Source: Strongyloides papillosus (lineage: Eukaryota > Nematoda > Chromadorea > Rhabditida > Strongyloididae). Taken from it: a stretch of DNA of 64,000 nucleotides. The notes beneath the pieces are model-generated. The model made no database searches. It had not been told where the DNA came from and saw only the letters and a program-made list of their open reading frames with translations. Made by a program: the position numbers and the translations under genes. Below, piece by piece: positions 23,201 through 34,932 of the stretch. The stretch lies in NCBI GenBank assembly GCA_005656395.1, contig SRSI01000030.1, positions 62,001-126,000 on the forward strand. The letters run 5' to 3'. The stretch's first letter is position 1, and every line of letters starts with the position of its first letter.

Positions 23201-26200
23201 GGAAACTACATTAAAGAAAATTAAAATAATATTTGAAGATAATTGGAGAAGATTATGTATTTAATAAACATAATTTTTGCTACTTATAGTTTTATACCAC
23301 AAAAAATATGTGCTTTATTGTAATTAATTCATATTAATATTTATATGTATCAAAGATTATGTCTAATAAGAGTGTATTTAGATAAAATATTGAAAGTTTA
23401 TACATTTTAATAATACAGATAGTGATTTTATGATATGGATATTAATTTTAACTGACCATGGAAATGATATATTTGTTGAGATGACATTAAAATTCTGTAA
23501 TAGATTTATGTTTTTGATAGAAAAAAAAGAGAGTGATGAATGATAAGAGTGGTGAAAAATATATTAAATGTGAGTATTTAAGAGATGATTAAGTGACAAA
23601 AATGAAAATTTTAATAAAATAATGATAAAAGCTGTTAAAAGGGAAATGAGAAAAAAAAGATGATGATGACAATGGTGTTGATATAGAATATTATTAGTAT
23701 TTTATAAATAAAATATATGGAGGATGATTGTTAAAATAAAAGTAAGTAACTATTGATCAATTGTCTTTTGTGTGTATAAATGATATATCTATCTCACTTA
23801 TATATATTATATATTGGTAGACTGTTCTAATAATTACATATATTAATATCAAATAGATAAAGTTTTTCTACTCTCAAACTTATAACAGTTATAAATGGAA
23901 AGAAAAATAAATTATTTTTAAGATGAGATATCATTTTATGCATAAGTCTTCTAGATATAAACTAATAAATGATATAATTAAAATAATACTCATAATATAT
24001 ATAGATATATTTTCAAAGTTTGATAGAAATTATAGATGTGTTGTACTCCTCAAAAACTACATTATACTCTTGTAGTATTTCATCTACCCCTCTAAACTAT
24101 CATTAAGAAGAAAATATCAAGTGGTAATAGTTAGTTTTATGAGGTGTATCTCCTACAATAAGAAGTATTAATTTGAACATTTTGTAAATATCATTAGTAG
24201 CATAAAAGTTTATAAAAAGCTTAAATATCTTAGATACTATTTTATTTACCTAAGTAAAATTATTAAAATCATCTATCTTAACCCATTTTATTGTATAGAA
24301 ACTATTATTAGAAACATTACCAATCAAAAAATGGTTTTTCAAAAAAATCTAATACTTTATATCTTAAAAACCAACATTTTGTCATTAAAACGTAATTATA
24401 ATACTTTAACATTAAAATTTTTAATAAATAATTTCTATTTTTATAAAAGAAACCTTTTAAAATTTTTTGTTATTGAAATATCAAGAATAACAAAAGAAAG
24501 AAAAGTGAAATGTTTCATTATTTTAAAAATTTCCAATTACACAACACCCATTTTTCAAAAAATATATTATTACTACATTGAAAAAAGAAGAGAGAGAGTT
24601 AAATATATACATCATCATTATCTCCAAAACAAAATATGATACATATATACATATAAGTATAAAAATCTACTTAAAAGATTCATATAATCTTAAAAAAGAT
24701 TTTTAAGATTTCATAGAAAATATTTATATATTATTCTTTTAATAATGATTATAATGATAACACACCGTAGATATATAGTTTATGACGACAAAAATAGATA
24801 TTTACGTTTATCTTAAGCTAAAAGCAAAGGCAAAAATTAAGAATTTTTAATTTATTTTAAACACAATTTTTAAACTTGTATACATATATTAAAATATTTG
24901 ATGGAGGGGAAAATGTTTTTTCACCACTAGATGTACAGTTTTGATAATATTTTTTTTGATGTTTAAAAAATAAACAGATTTACTAAGGGGATCTCCTTTG
25001 AAGATGACGGAATCCTTCAAAGAAAGAATTTATTTTAAATTTTAAATGAAAAACGTCTCAATCTTCTATGTGTGAAGATGGACATAGTTTTATGTAAATA
25101 TGTTTTGTTGAAGTAATTGTTTTTTGGGTTCTCTCCCCTCAAAAAGTAACAATAAAGGAATTTTTTATCAGTGTATGTTAATATATGTAAAGAAGATTCT
25201 GTTTTGATGGGAAAAAAGAAGTACTATTAATAGTAGGATTGAAGAGTGGTAATTTTTAGTCTCCAAATATTATGGTAACAAGAAGTTAATATAATTGAGG
25301 TTAGGTATAAAAAAATATACCCACCCATTTGTAGGTATACCTCAAAACCATACCCGTAAGAAAAATTAACATTCATCAAATGAAAGAGTTAATGAAATAA
25401 TTTTATTATTAATTTAAAAAGGCATCTGTTATAAATTTAATTCATAATATGTTAAATTCTAAGAAACGATTCTCTTTTTTTAAACTAAGAAAAGGGCAGG
25501 AAAAAACTGTGTAATTTACAATTACAATTAAGTTTATTAAATATAACAATATTGAAAAAGGAAAAAAGCTTAATTAAAAATGAATATTTATATTATAGTG
25601 AAAGTACAACATGAAATAAATGAAATAAAATTCATTTGACTCTTTGAAAATAAACACATATTTCATTTATTATATTTCATTTGTTATCATAATTTAAAAG
25701 AAATAGAAGTGAATTAAAAAACTTTAGAAGAATAAAATAAAGGTTATGAGATTAGATAAATTTTTTACAAAAAAAAGTAAAAAAATATTTTTGTGTAAAG
25801 TAAAATTTTATATTTTGTCTACATAATATATTGTTCGTATAAACTTATAAATACATATCTTCTTTTTACTTATTTTTTTTTAAAAAATGAAAAGTTTGAT
25901 GGTTAAAAATGAAAAAAAATGTACAAAGAGAAAGAAAACTATTTATCAAAAGTTATGAGAATGTTATTGGTGATATATTGCAAATTTTGTGAGGTATATT
26001 AATAATGATCTTTGTAAAGAAGTTTGCGTATATAAAAAAATTTTTTTCGTTCAAAATGATATACAAAACACATTATAGTTATATAACTCCACCATTACTA
26101 TTATCATTGGAGGGGAAAATTTTTTAAACAGTAATGATAATATAAATATAATATATTATTATCTCTATTTTGAATAAATAAACAAAAGATTTAAAATAAT

Positions 26201-28092
26201 AATTTTAAAAAGTTAAAGGTTTTAAAATGCTTTTAAAGAGAACAGAGTAATATTTAATAAAAATTTTGTCACTCACTGAATATTTTTAAACTTTGTTTAA
26301 TAATTGTTGTGATATGTAGATAGTAAATAATATACTAATCTTAAAAATATAATTTTTTATTAAATATTAACGACCGCATGCTTTTAATAATTTTTATTAA
26401 ATGTATTTATATCATCGTTATTAATATAAAAACTATTAATAAAGGAAATTAAAATGCTTGATATGTAAAAGAAAAGAGAGAAAAAAAATAGGATTTTGAT
26501 AACAAAAAATTTTTAAAATACATTATATTTATTACAACATATAACATTAACAAAATTTTTAATTATTTTCTCTTTAAAATTTTATTATAAAAGTTATTTA
26601 TTATATTATTTAAAGTGTGATGAAATGTGTCTAATTTAATATATAATAAATCATATTTAATTAACTTGTAAACCATTTTTCTCTACCCCTTAATTAAGTT
26701 ATATCCATTCTCCTAACAACAGTTTATGTCATTATTTTCTTTTTGTGTTTTCATTTCTTTGAAAAAGTATAGAAAAAGTCATAAAAAATATATATTATTT
26801 AGTTTACATAGAAAATGACTTATTAAAAATGATTAAATGTTAATAATAAAGGTGTACGTGTTTAATAAAAACAAACAAATATATGAGAATAAGATATAAA
26901 TAATTTTTATTAACTTCAACCTTTTTTTCTTAAAAAAAAGTATATGAAAACTTTTTTCCTTGTTAACAGAAGTTATATATAAACATATTTGACAGGAACT
27001 ATAAACGTATAACAATATGTAATTTAAAAAGATAAAGACTTTTGATGATTTGTTGATTTAAAAAGTTTGACACAAAAAAGAGTTTTAAACATCTTAAAAT
27101 AAGAATATATCATTAAGATGTTAAACTATAGAAATCTGGAAGTTTCTTTATTCTAAACATAAACTACATCATCATCGAGAGGTGTAGATAATAAATGTGT
27201 ATATATTTGAAATAGTAAAAATCACAAAAGTATTTTGAGTAGAAAAACCTATCTATATCACTATAATAATAATTTTTAAAGAACAAAATAAAATTTAAGT
27301 AAGAAAAACATAAGTTATATGTCGTTTTTTGTCAAGTACTAAAATTCTTGTTTTTATTGTTAAATAAAAAATAGCTAAATAATTAAATCTATGTCATTTA
27401 ATAAAGTGGTTGATATAGAAGAAATTAGTAATAAAAATTTTTTTTCTTAACTTTTCTCTCCCACTTTTTTTACAAGTAAACTTTTCCTTTATTTATACCT
27501 TTAATGTCAGGAGAAATATAAATTTTATGATTAAAAAAGCAAGTGAAAAAAGAGAAATTTGTTGTATATTTCCAGGAGATAAAAAAAGCAAATATTTCTA
27601 GGGAAAGAATTTAGTATTAAAAAGAATTATTTTTGTTTTTCAATTATTAAAAGGAAGACATTAAAAAAAAGCAATCTACACATCCACTTAATATTTAATG
27701 TATTTCAAATAAATTATACATAGGTATTTAAATTGGAGATGTAATATTGTTAATTATATTTTTATATTTGATATACTTGAATAATTTTTATTTTACCTAT
27801 TAATGTCATGGTTAAACGAATAACAAAAATGATATCATTATGGAAAGATATTTTTTAACATTTTCTTATCTGTGTTTTTTAAGGTAATGAACATATTTGG
27901 ATTACTTAGAACTTGAGTTTATTTAAATATTACTCTTTCAATAAAGTATTCTATATTTAGTATTATAATAATAATAAAAACATAAATGTATACTTCTTAT
28001 CAGAACGGATATTATAATAGGTAAGTATAAAGAGATTATAATAATTCCCGGAATAAAATTAAAAGCATAATTTTACTTATCATGCAACTTAC
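20229..28092. other. long AT-rich stretch, probable first intron and promoter of csnk-1
   Basis: No convincing gene on either strand. The scattered 60-100 codon frames are rich in Ile, Lys, Phe, Tyr and Asn and lack splice or domain support. If the distal first exon at 28093-28148 is used, this is part of an 8.1 kb intron. At 20229-20411 the minus strand has a 61-codon stretch open into the proximal start. Small inverted repeats lie near 22192-22206, 25000-25030, 25295-25345 and 25611-25680. Confidence 0.45.
25295..25345. repeat. inverted-repeat cluster
   Basis: TTGAGGTTAGGTATA is followed by TATACC and, after a short gap, AGGTATACCTCAA. The last part contains the perfect 10-base palindrome AGGTATACCT, and the outer ends TTGAGG/CCTCAA also pair. 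The arms carry bulges, so it does not look like a standard microRNA precursor. Confidence 0.35.
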
Positions 28093-28148
28093 CTCTCTGA
28101 GTTTGATTCTTTGTTTGAATTTTTATCACCAATACGTAGGAGAAGCAT
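28093..28148 (-). CDS. csnk-1: probable distal alternative first exon of casein kinase 1 gamma
   Basis: ATG at 28148-28146, preceded in frame by a stop (TGA ATC ATG), opens 18 codons plus two bases (MLLLRIGDKNSNKESNSE, then AG). It ends exactly at a consensus donor AG|GTAAGT (28092-28087). The exon ends in phase 2 with AG, exactly as the proximal 5-base exon does, so either can join the csnk-1 exon at 19992 and complete an Arg codon (Arg-Val-Ser-Ser follows). The resulting intron would be 8.1 kb. No other acceptor nearby accepts this phase with a recognisable product. This is an inference from splice signals; RNA evidence is needed to prove use. Confidence 0.55.
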
Positions 28149-31100
28149 GATTCATAGATTACAATAATGCAAATATTTAAAATTCTATACAATAATTAAA
28201 ATAATTGTTAAATGAGTAATAATTAAAAATAGATTTTGCCTACTAAACCAATTTCTTTGCTTTAAATGAAAAAGGTTTCAAACCTTATGTATAATTATTT
28301 TCTTTTTTCAATTAAACTTATTATTGTTTATTCATGGACAATGAAACATCTATCAATTGTCTACAATTTCAAAAAGAAATATCCAAAAGTCTTTTTTTAT
28401 TTTGATAAATATATATATTTATATGTCAAAAAAAGCAAATTCTTTTTTGAATTTGACAAATAATCCTTTTCTTCTTTTTTTACTCCAGGAAATAGAATTT
28501 AAATTTATAGTTAATAAATATTTTACAATTATTTACAAAAAAATGCACTATTAATGTTGTTATTTAATATCCTCAAATAGTAGTAATATTTTTTTAATAT
28601 ATATTTTTAAAATAATAAACTAAATATCAAGTTTTCAAGAAAAATATATGTGGATATATAGTTAAATGGGGATTAAGTTGATAAAAATTTAAAGATTTAC
28701 CAAAAAGATAAAATATAAAAATTGTATCTTCTTTATTTTTTTTCATGTATCCATCCAAAAGTATTATAACTTCTCTTTAAATGTCTTTTATTGTATTATT
28801 TCTTTTTGCTATTCTTCATTTCCCTTCCTCAAAATATTCATTCCCTTATATATATTTATATTCTTAAACTTATTATATATCAATTGAAATTCACAAGATT
28901 TTTGACATTCCAAATTTAAAGTTAATATTTAAAAGTTATAAAAATAAGAATAGATTATAAATAAGCTGTTTCAATCAACTTTGATATGGATATGTGTATA
29001 TATCCTAATTTGTATTTCAAAATATCTATTTTCATCCCTCATTCTACCCCCTCCCCCATGGAATATAATATGTATCTCCTAAGAAAGATATTAAACATCC
29101 TCCTTCATAGGACAAAGAATGGTATACAAGATAAATGACCATATTATTTATTTATTTGTTTTCAAAAAGATGCTTGTATTCTTTTTTCCTTTTATAATCA
29201 TATGTATCAATAAAATACTAATATATCTGTTTCAAACCAAACAATAAACTTCGAACTACACTATAAATTGAGATTTATTTTGTAGTTTTTTTTTATTATT
29301 TGATAAATTAATCTCTGATGGGGAAAGAGAGAATAATGTGATAAAATTATTCTATGTCCCCTGATAAATAATAAAAATTTATCAGAAATTACGAACAATC
29401 ATTTTTTCATCATCTTATTAAGTAATGGCTTTTATAGCAATTTAAAAATCATAACTACAAACTTTAGACAATAAACTATTAAAATTCCTTATCTTTCCTT
29501 TTACAAATATAATCACATAATTACCATTAAGAATTTTCCCCCCTAAAAAGTTTGAACAAACACAAAATCTATTTCATCAATCTCATTTCCAACTATCTTC
29601 AAAATTTCATAAAATGATTAAGGAAAAAATTGTACATACACACTTACAGATACCTGATACATACGTAAGAATAATTTTTACCCACAATATTTCGAAATAA
29701 TTGCATAAAATGATTTTTTGCATATGCAAAAGAGAAAGAGTATTTCAAAATAATTAATGGAAATTTTAAAATATGTATTAAGATGATAATAACTTCCGTA
29801 TGGTCAATTTTTTCGTAGCATAATCTTCTTATTTCCTTGGTTTTTTTTGGTTAAATATATGACGTTGTGCTGGAAGGTTATGTTGGGAGATAGGAATAAT
29901 TTGAAATATATGTTAATTCCATTAGGATTCTTTTTTTTCTGTAATCCTGTATCAGTGATTTATTAATAAAAATTATGAACAGTCAAATGAATCCGAAATA
30001 AAGCAATATATATTTTTTCGAAAATACAAAAAAAGATTAACATCCTCTGTGGAAGTTTAACAAAAAGATTAGAAAATTATATATAATTATTTCGAATTTA
30101 GCGAACTTCATAAAAGAAACTTAGTTTACCAAAGAAGAACTATTTTAACTTTCTGCAGATACTAAATATCGATATTTTTATTTGTTTAGAAAAGTGGAAA
30201 AAATTTAGCAAACTGTTTTTATTATCCAAAAATGTAAATTGTTGTGCTATGGTACAGGAAATTGATAATTAATAAATCAAACTTTTTATCAACTATTTGC
30301 TGTGTGGAAAACGTGGTTGAATTATGATCTTCCATCTTTATGTGTTAATCATTTGTCAATAACAATAAGAAGGATATGAAAACAAATTTTCTATCTTTGA
30401 TCTTTGGGTTTGCTTGTTATGAGATAACGTTGAGTGTTCCACTCCATCCATTGAATTATTCATAGATTTTTCAGGTGGATAAATATTTAATTGATCTCAA
30501 AACACATTGTAATTTCTTTTGAATATGACTCATCGCAGTTACACACACATTTTTCATCACATTTAAAATAAAATTATTAACTGGTACTGCAAAATTGAAC
30601 TGTATTTACTCAATTGTTGTTTCATCAGTAAATATTCAATTTAAGTAAGAATTCATTTATTTAAGGTGACGTCAGAGGACAATGCACTCACATTAAAGAA
30701 TGTGTTCCATCATAAAATGACCGAAAAAAACCACCTTATTTCGTCATTTCAATGAAATAAACATGTCATATCACTTAATAACATTATCGCTTAATAGTAC
30801 TAATATAGAAGAATTATGTTAAAACTTTTAAAAGGGTGTAGGAGGGACAACATAAAAACCACAAAATACACCTACAATATTAGTAAGCAAAAAATATACA
30901 CAAAATATTATCCCACAATGATAAAATATACAAACTGGGGTGGGGTTTATTGATAAAAATATTTTGTAAAAAATTTGAAAGACTTGCACAAAAAAGAATG
31001 TATAATAAAACACATCATATAATTTAGCTTACACCAAATTCCAACGCCTTATAACCTTAATATAAAAAGAATGATAGATTGAATTTTTAATCATTCATAA

Positions 31101-31182
31101 GTTTTATACTAGGAATTTCCTATCATTAAATATTATTTCTGGATATACACTAATATATTAATATTATATATATACATTAATC
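28149..31182. other. gene-free region with divergent promoters
   Basis: DNA between the distal csnk-1 exon (-) and the orphan gene at 31183 (+). The sequence is AT-rich with a few less AT-rich islands (29030-29070, 30400-30470, 30660-30740). The last contains a perfect TGACGTCA. No gene was recognised. Confidence 0.45.
30667..30674. promoter_or_regulatory. perfect CRE/bZIP palindrome TGACGTCA
   Basis: The 8-base CREB/ATF consensus palindrome stands in a less AT-rich island about 510 bases upstream of the ATG at 31183. Such a site is unlikely by chance in DNA this AT-rich, but its target gene and function are inference. Confidence 0.4.
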
Positions 31183-32215
31183 ATGATTCATCCAATAAAT
31201 ATTCCTGAAGAATTATTTGCTTCTAATCCCCGTAGGCCTAAATTACTAATTACCAATGATAAACCTAGAAAGAAGTTAAGGTAAGTTAATTATATTTAAT
31301 ATGAATAAATGTTAATTAATATATCATTATAGTTATACAAGTGATGGAAGAAAGATGGTTGATGATGTTATTAAATCTCCTCTCTCACCTAATGCCATAT
31401 GGAAAGAGACATTCTTAAGAACATTCATTCGCAGGTTGTCTGTATCAAAAGTAGTACCATTAACAAAGATCAACGATAAACATAAACAAAGAAGCATTAG
31501 TCCTAATGACGATGCTATTTCAAGGACATCAATCCCAATTGAAACATGTGATATGATTGACATTGTTGATTTGGAGCCAAAAAATACGTATAAAAGTCAA
31601 ATTGATCAAAACAATGTAACAACAGTTATCTTGGAAGACGATGAGATACTGAAAAATTGTTGTCCAGTTGATTATAATGCTATTTGCCCTATATTGGAGG
31701 ATTGCTGTAAAAGTATCATTGACTCCAATGGTGATCGTAAGTACCAAGAATTTTTAAGATGTGATTTTTCTAATTATAATAAGAGCTTACTATTTAATGA
31801 AGAATTATGTGCTTCAAACCACGGGAGGAAGAATTCTATTGACTTCCTTCCATCACCTGTTGGGAATCGTATTTGGCTAGAGAATGAGACACCTTCATGT
31901 GGATGTGATACTGAATTAAGATTTAACATTCAACAAATACACAAGAACGACGATGTTATTAATATTGAAGTTCATGTTAACAATGGTAATGCTATGGATG
32001 TTCTTTTCAAGACACTTCTTCACGTTCATATCAAAGATAACAATGGTAATGATAAAAGAGCTGCTGTCGGTGAGAATCTTCATATCTTAAGAAGACACGA
32101 TGATAGAAATATCAAGTTATGGATACCAATTAATGATTTAATCAAAGAGGCCTTAAATAATGAAGAAAAAACACTGATTTTTGTTGTCATGGCTAAGCTT
32201 GAAATGACAGGTTGA
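31183..32215 (+). CDS. two-exon protein of unknown function
   Basis: Exon 1 is 31183-31280 and exon 2 is 31333-32215. The 52-base intron (GTAAGTTA to CATTATAG) joins in phase (Lys-Leu-Ser-Tyr-Thr), giving 326 residues. There is no signal peptide or membrane span. The N-terminal ~80 residues are basic with several Ser-Pro/Thr-type sites (KSPLSP, RRLSVS, RSISP), suggesting regulation by kinases. The middle is cysteine-rich (LKNCCPVDYNAICPILEDCCK, about residues 125-145), with a CGCD motif later. The last ~110 residues alternate hydrophobic strands (INIEVHVNNG, LLHVHIKDNNG, LFVVMAKLEM-like) and look like a beta-sandwich. No family was recognised. Confidence 0.7.
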
Positions 32216-33072
32216 ATTTTTAAAAAAATGATATCATAAAAAACCACAATTGTTAACTATCAATTTTGAACTTTTTATTTGTGATAGAAAGTTTTTATTA
32301 TGGAGATTAAAAACCTTAACAAATAGAATAATTATCAAAATTGGAGTGATTAAAAATTACAATTGGGTTTTTGATTTATATACACTATTGAAGATATAAT
32401 TTATGATAACTTCAAATAGTAATATATGTATATTATATCAATAGTTATGAAAGAATATTACTATCAACCTGACATTTGAACCTGCTTTCAAAGTTTATAA
32501 AAATATGTCAATTGTAAACACTATAGGACGATATTTTTTTGATAATATATTATTATTATATGACTTTAAATGACAACCTGTTTAGATCAATTAATTTTCT
32601 TAATAAATAAATATATAAAAAATAGTTACTAATTTTATTGCTTTTTTATCATTTTAATAGATTGAATTTACTCAATAAACTTATATTAATATGTTTGGGG
32701 AATCTTGTTTGTAAAAAACAGAATTAATCCCCCTTCAAATTCAAACAGTAAAGTTAACGATAAAAAAATGAAATATTCATGTCTTATTGATATACCCTAA
32801 AACTGCTCAACATCAATAAATGTGTTAATCAAGTGATATTAAGTGTAAATTACAAATTAACAAACATTCCTCATGATCTTTATAAAATGTGTCTTATTTA
32901 ATTATCTATAACGTTAACAAACTTTAGAAGACACATGTGTTACTATCTCAATTTTCTATATTAAATGTCTGGGAGGAAGAGTTGGTATAATTTATATTTT
33001 AATTAAAACTTCATCACATACAACCAACTTCTAACAAATAATCTAATTTTATATTTCACGGCAATTAAAGTT
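32216..33072. other. intergenic, trehalase upstream region
   Basis: AT-rich DNA between two plus-strand genes. A less AT-rich patch (ACACATGTGT around 32932, CTGGGAGGAAGAG at 32969-32981) may be part of the trehalase promoter. An additional upstream trehalase exon encoding a signal peptide could lie here but was not identified. Confidence 0.45.
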
Positions 33073-34884
33073 ATGTTATATTATGTTATTGGTTTATTAA
33101 GGTAAGTAAATATGTGATAAAAATAATCATTAAACTATTGCTTTTGTTGTTGGTGTTTGTAGTCAGATTTATTGTGATGGGCCGATATTGACAGCTGTAC
33201 AGGAAGGGAGGCTATTCCCTGATTCAAAACATTTTGTTGATATGATGTTAAAAAAAGATCCACTGACAACTTTACAAAATTTTAAAAAGTTAGGAGAATA
33301 TGCTAATGATACGAATATGCTGGTGAAATTTGTTTATGAACATTTTGATGAACCGGGAACAGAGTTGGTTAAAGTCTACCCAACTGATTGGCATACATTC
33401 CCATCAAACTTCTACAATATTCATGATCCATACTTTAGAAGATGGGCCCTTCATCTTCATAGGATTTGGAGAGACCTAACAAGACAAGTTAAAGTCGAAG
33501 TTCGTGATAATCAAGATAGGTATTCACTTCTATATGTTCCTTATCCATTTGTGATACCTGGAGGGAGGTTTCGAGAATTTTATTATTGGGATACTTTTTG
33601 GATTGTTAAAGGACTTCTATATTCCGAGATGTATGAAACTGCCAAAGGGATAATTAGAAACTTTATCTATATCGTCGAGAAACACGGGTTCATTCCAAAT
33701 GGCGGAAGAGTTTATTATTTATCACGTACTCAACCACCATTCTTGACACAAATGGTGTACTCATACTACCTATCAACTGGAGACTTAGATTTTGTTCAAG
33801 AAACTCTACAACTCCTTGAGAAAGAGTTCAAATTCTGGGTCAAGCAACGTTCTGCCCCATATTTTGAATCCAACTCATCAGTTCCAGCTTTTAGGTACTT
33901 TCAATACAAAACAAAGCTCCTAAATCCAAGACCAGAATCATTCAGAGAAGACAGTGAATTAACAGAAAACTTAGAAACCCTCAAAGAAAAGCAAGAAATG
34001 TGGAGTAATTTAGCTTCAGCAGCAGAATCTGGGTGGGATTTCAGCACAAGATGGTTCAAAAGAGATGGCCCTAATGCCTTTGAGATCAAATCAATACGTA
34101 CAATGAATATAGTCCCTGTAGATTTAAACGCTTTCTTATGCATGAATGCCCGAACAATTGGAGCATTTTGGGAGATTTTTGGTAATAAGGCCAAATGGAA
34201 AGAGTATATTGATTATTATGCTATGATAAAGAAGGAGATGAAGGCCCTCCATTGGAATGAGACAGATGGTATTTGGTATGATTATGATTTGGAAAAGGGG
34301 AAACATATTAGGGAATATTATGTTTCAAATACGGTGCCCCTTTATGCAAGGTGTTTTGATGATCCTGATGAGGTTATACCTCATAAAGTTTATGATTATC
34401 TTAAGGTATGAAGTTATAATTAATAACAAATATTTTTTTCTAGAAATCAGGAGCATTGAAATACAAAAGAGGCCTTCCAACCTCTTTAAGAATGGATAGT
34501 AAAGAACAATGGGATAAAGAAAATGCTTGGCCACCAATGATGCACATGGTGATAGAAGGTTTCCGCAACACTGGAAACACTTATCTCATGAAAGTTGCTG
34601 AAGATATGGCAAGAGAATGGATCAATCACGCTTACAAATCATACTCTCTAACCGATGCGATGTTCGAGAAGTACAATGTAAGTGCCCTTTCAAATGATGG
34701 TGGTGCAGGTAGTGGTGGTGAGTACGAGGTACAAACAGGATTCGGATGGACAAATGGTGTTATCTTAGATTTACTAGATAAATATGGGCATATTGTCAAA
34801 AGTCACGATACAAGTTGGTATACTAGGGTTATAAGATACATCTTTGGAACTGCTTGGAAATTGATGTTTGGTTATGAATTTTAA
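33073..34884 (+). CDS. tre: trehalase (glycoside hydrolase family 37)
   Basis: Exons 33073-33101, 33163-34405 and 34444-34884 give 570 residues; introns are 61 and 38 bases, both with consensus ends and preserved frame. Trehalase splits trehalose, a major nematode storage and stress sugar, into two glucose units. Diagnostic motifs: IYCDGPILTAVQ and LFPDSKHFVDM at the start, signature 1 PGGRFREFYYWDTFW, ESGWDFSTRW carrying the expected catalytic Asp, QWDKENAWPPM (signature 2, nematode-like variant) and the Gly-rich GGAGSGGEYEVQTGFGWTNG with the expected catalytic Glu. The first exon encodes only ten residues (MLYYVIGLL plus a split Ser codon); no clear signal peptide is visible, so the true 5' end may lie further upstream. 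It is convergent with IFT139, only 48 bases away. Confidence 0.93.
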
Positions 34885-34932
34885 TTAAAAAAGATAAAAA
34901 TAATATAATATATCATTATAAATTGTTTTTAT

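Noticed and set aside
24331..24639. 102-codon plus-strand frame
   Set aside because: Ile/Lys/Phe/Tyr/Asn-rich throughout and lacking any protein-family signal; a chance ORF.
25295..25345. Possible let-7-like microRNA hairpin (TTGAGGTA on the minus strand)
   Set aside because: Only a few seed-like bases match, and the arms do not form the continuous ~22 base-pair stem of a precursor.
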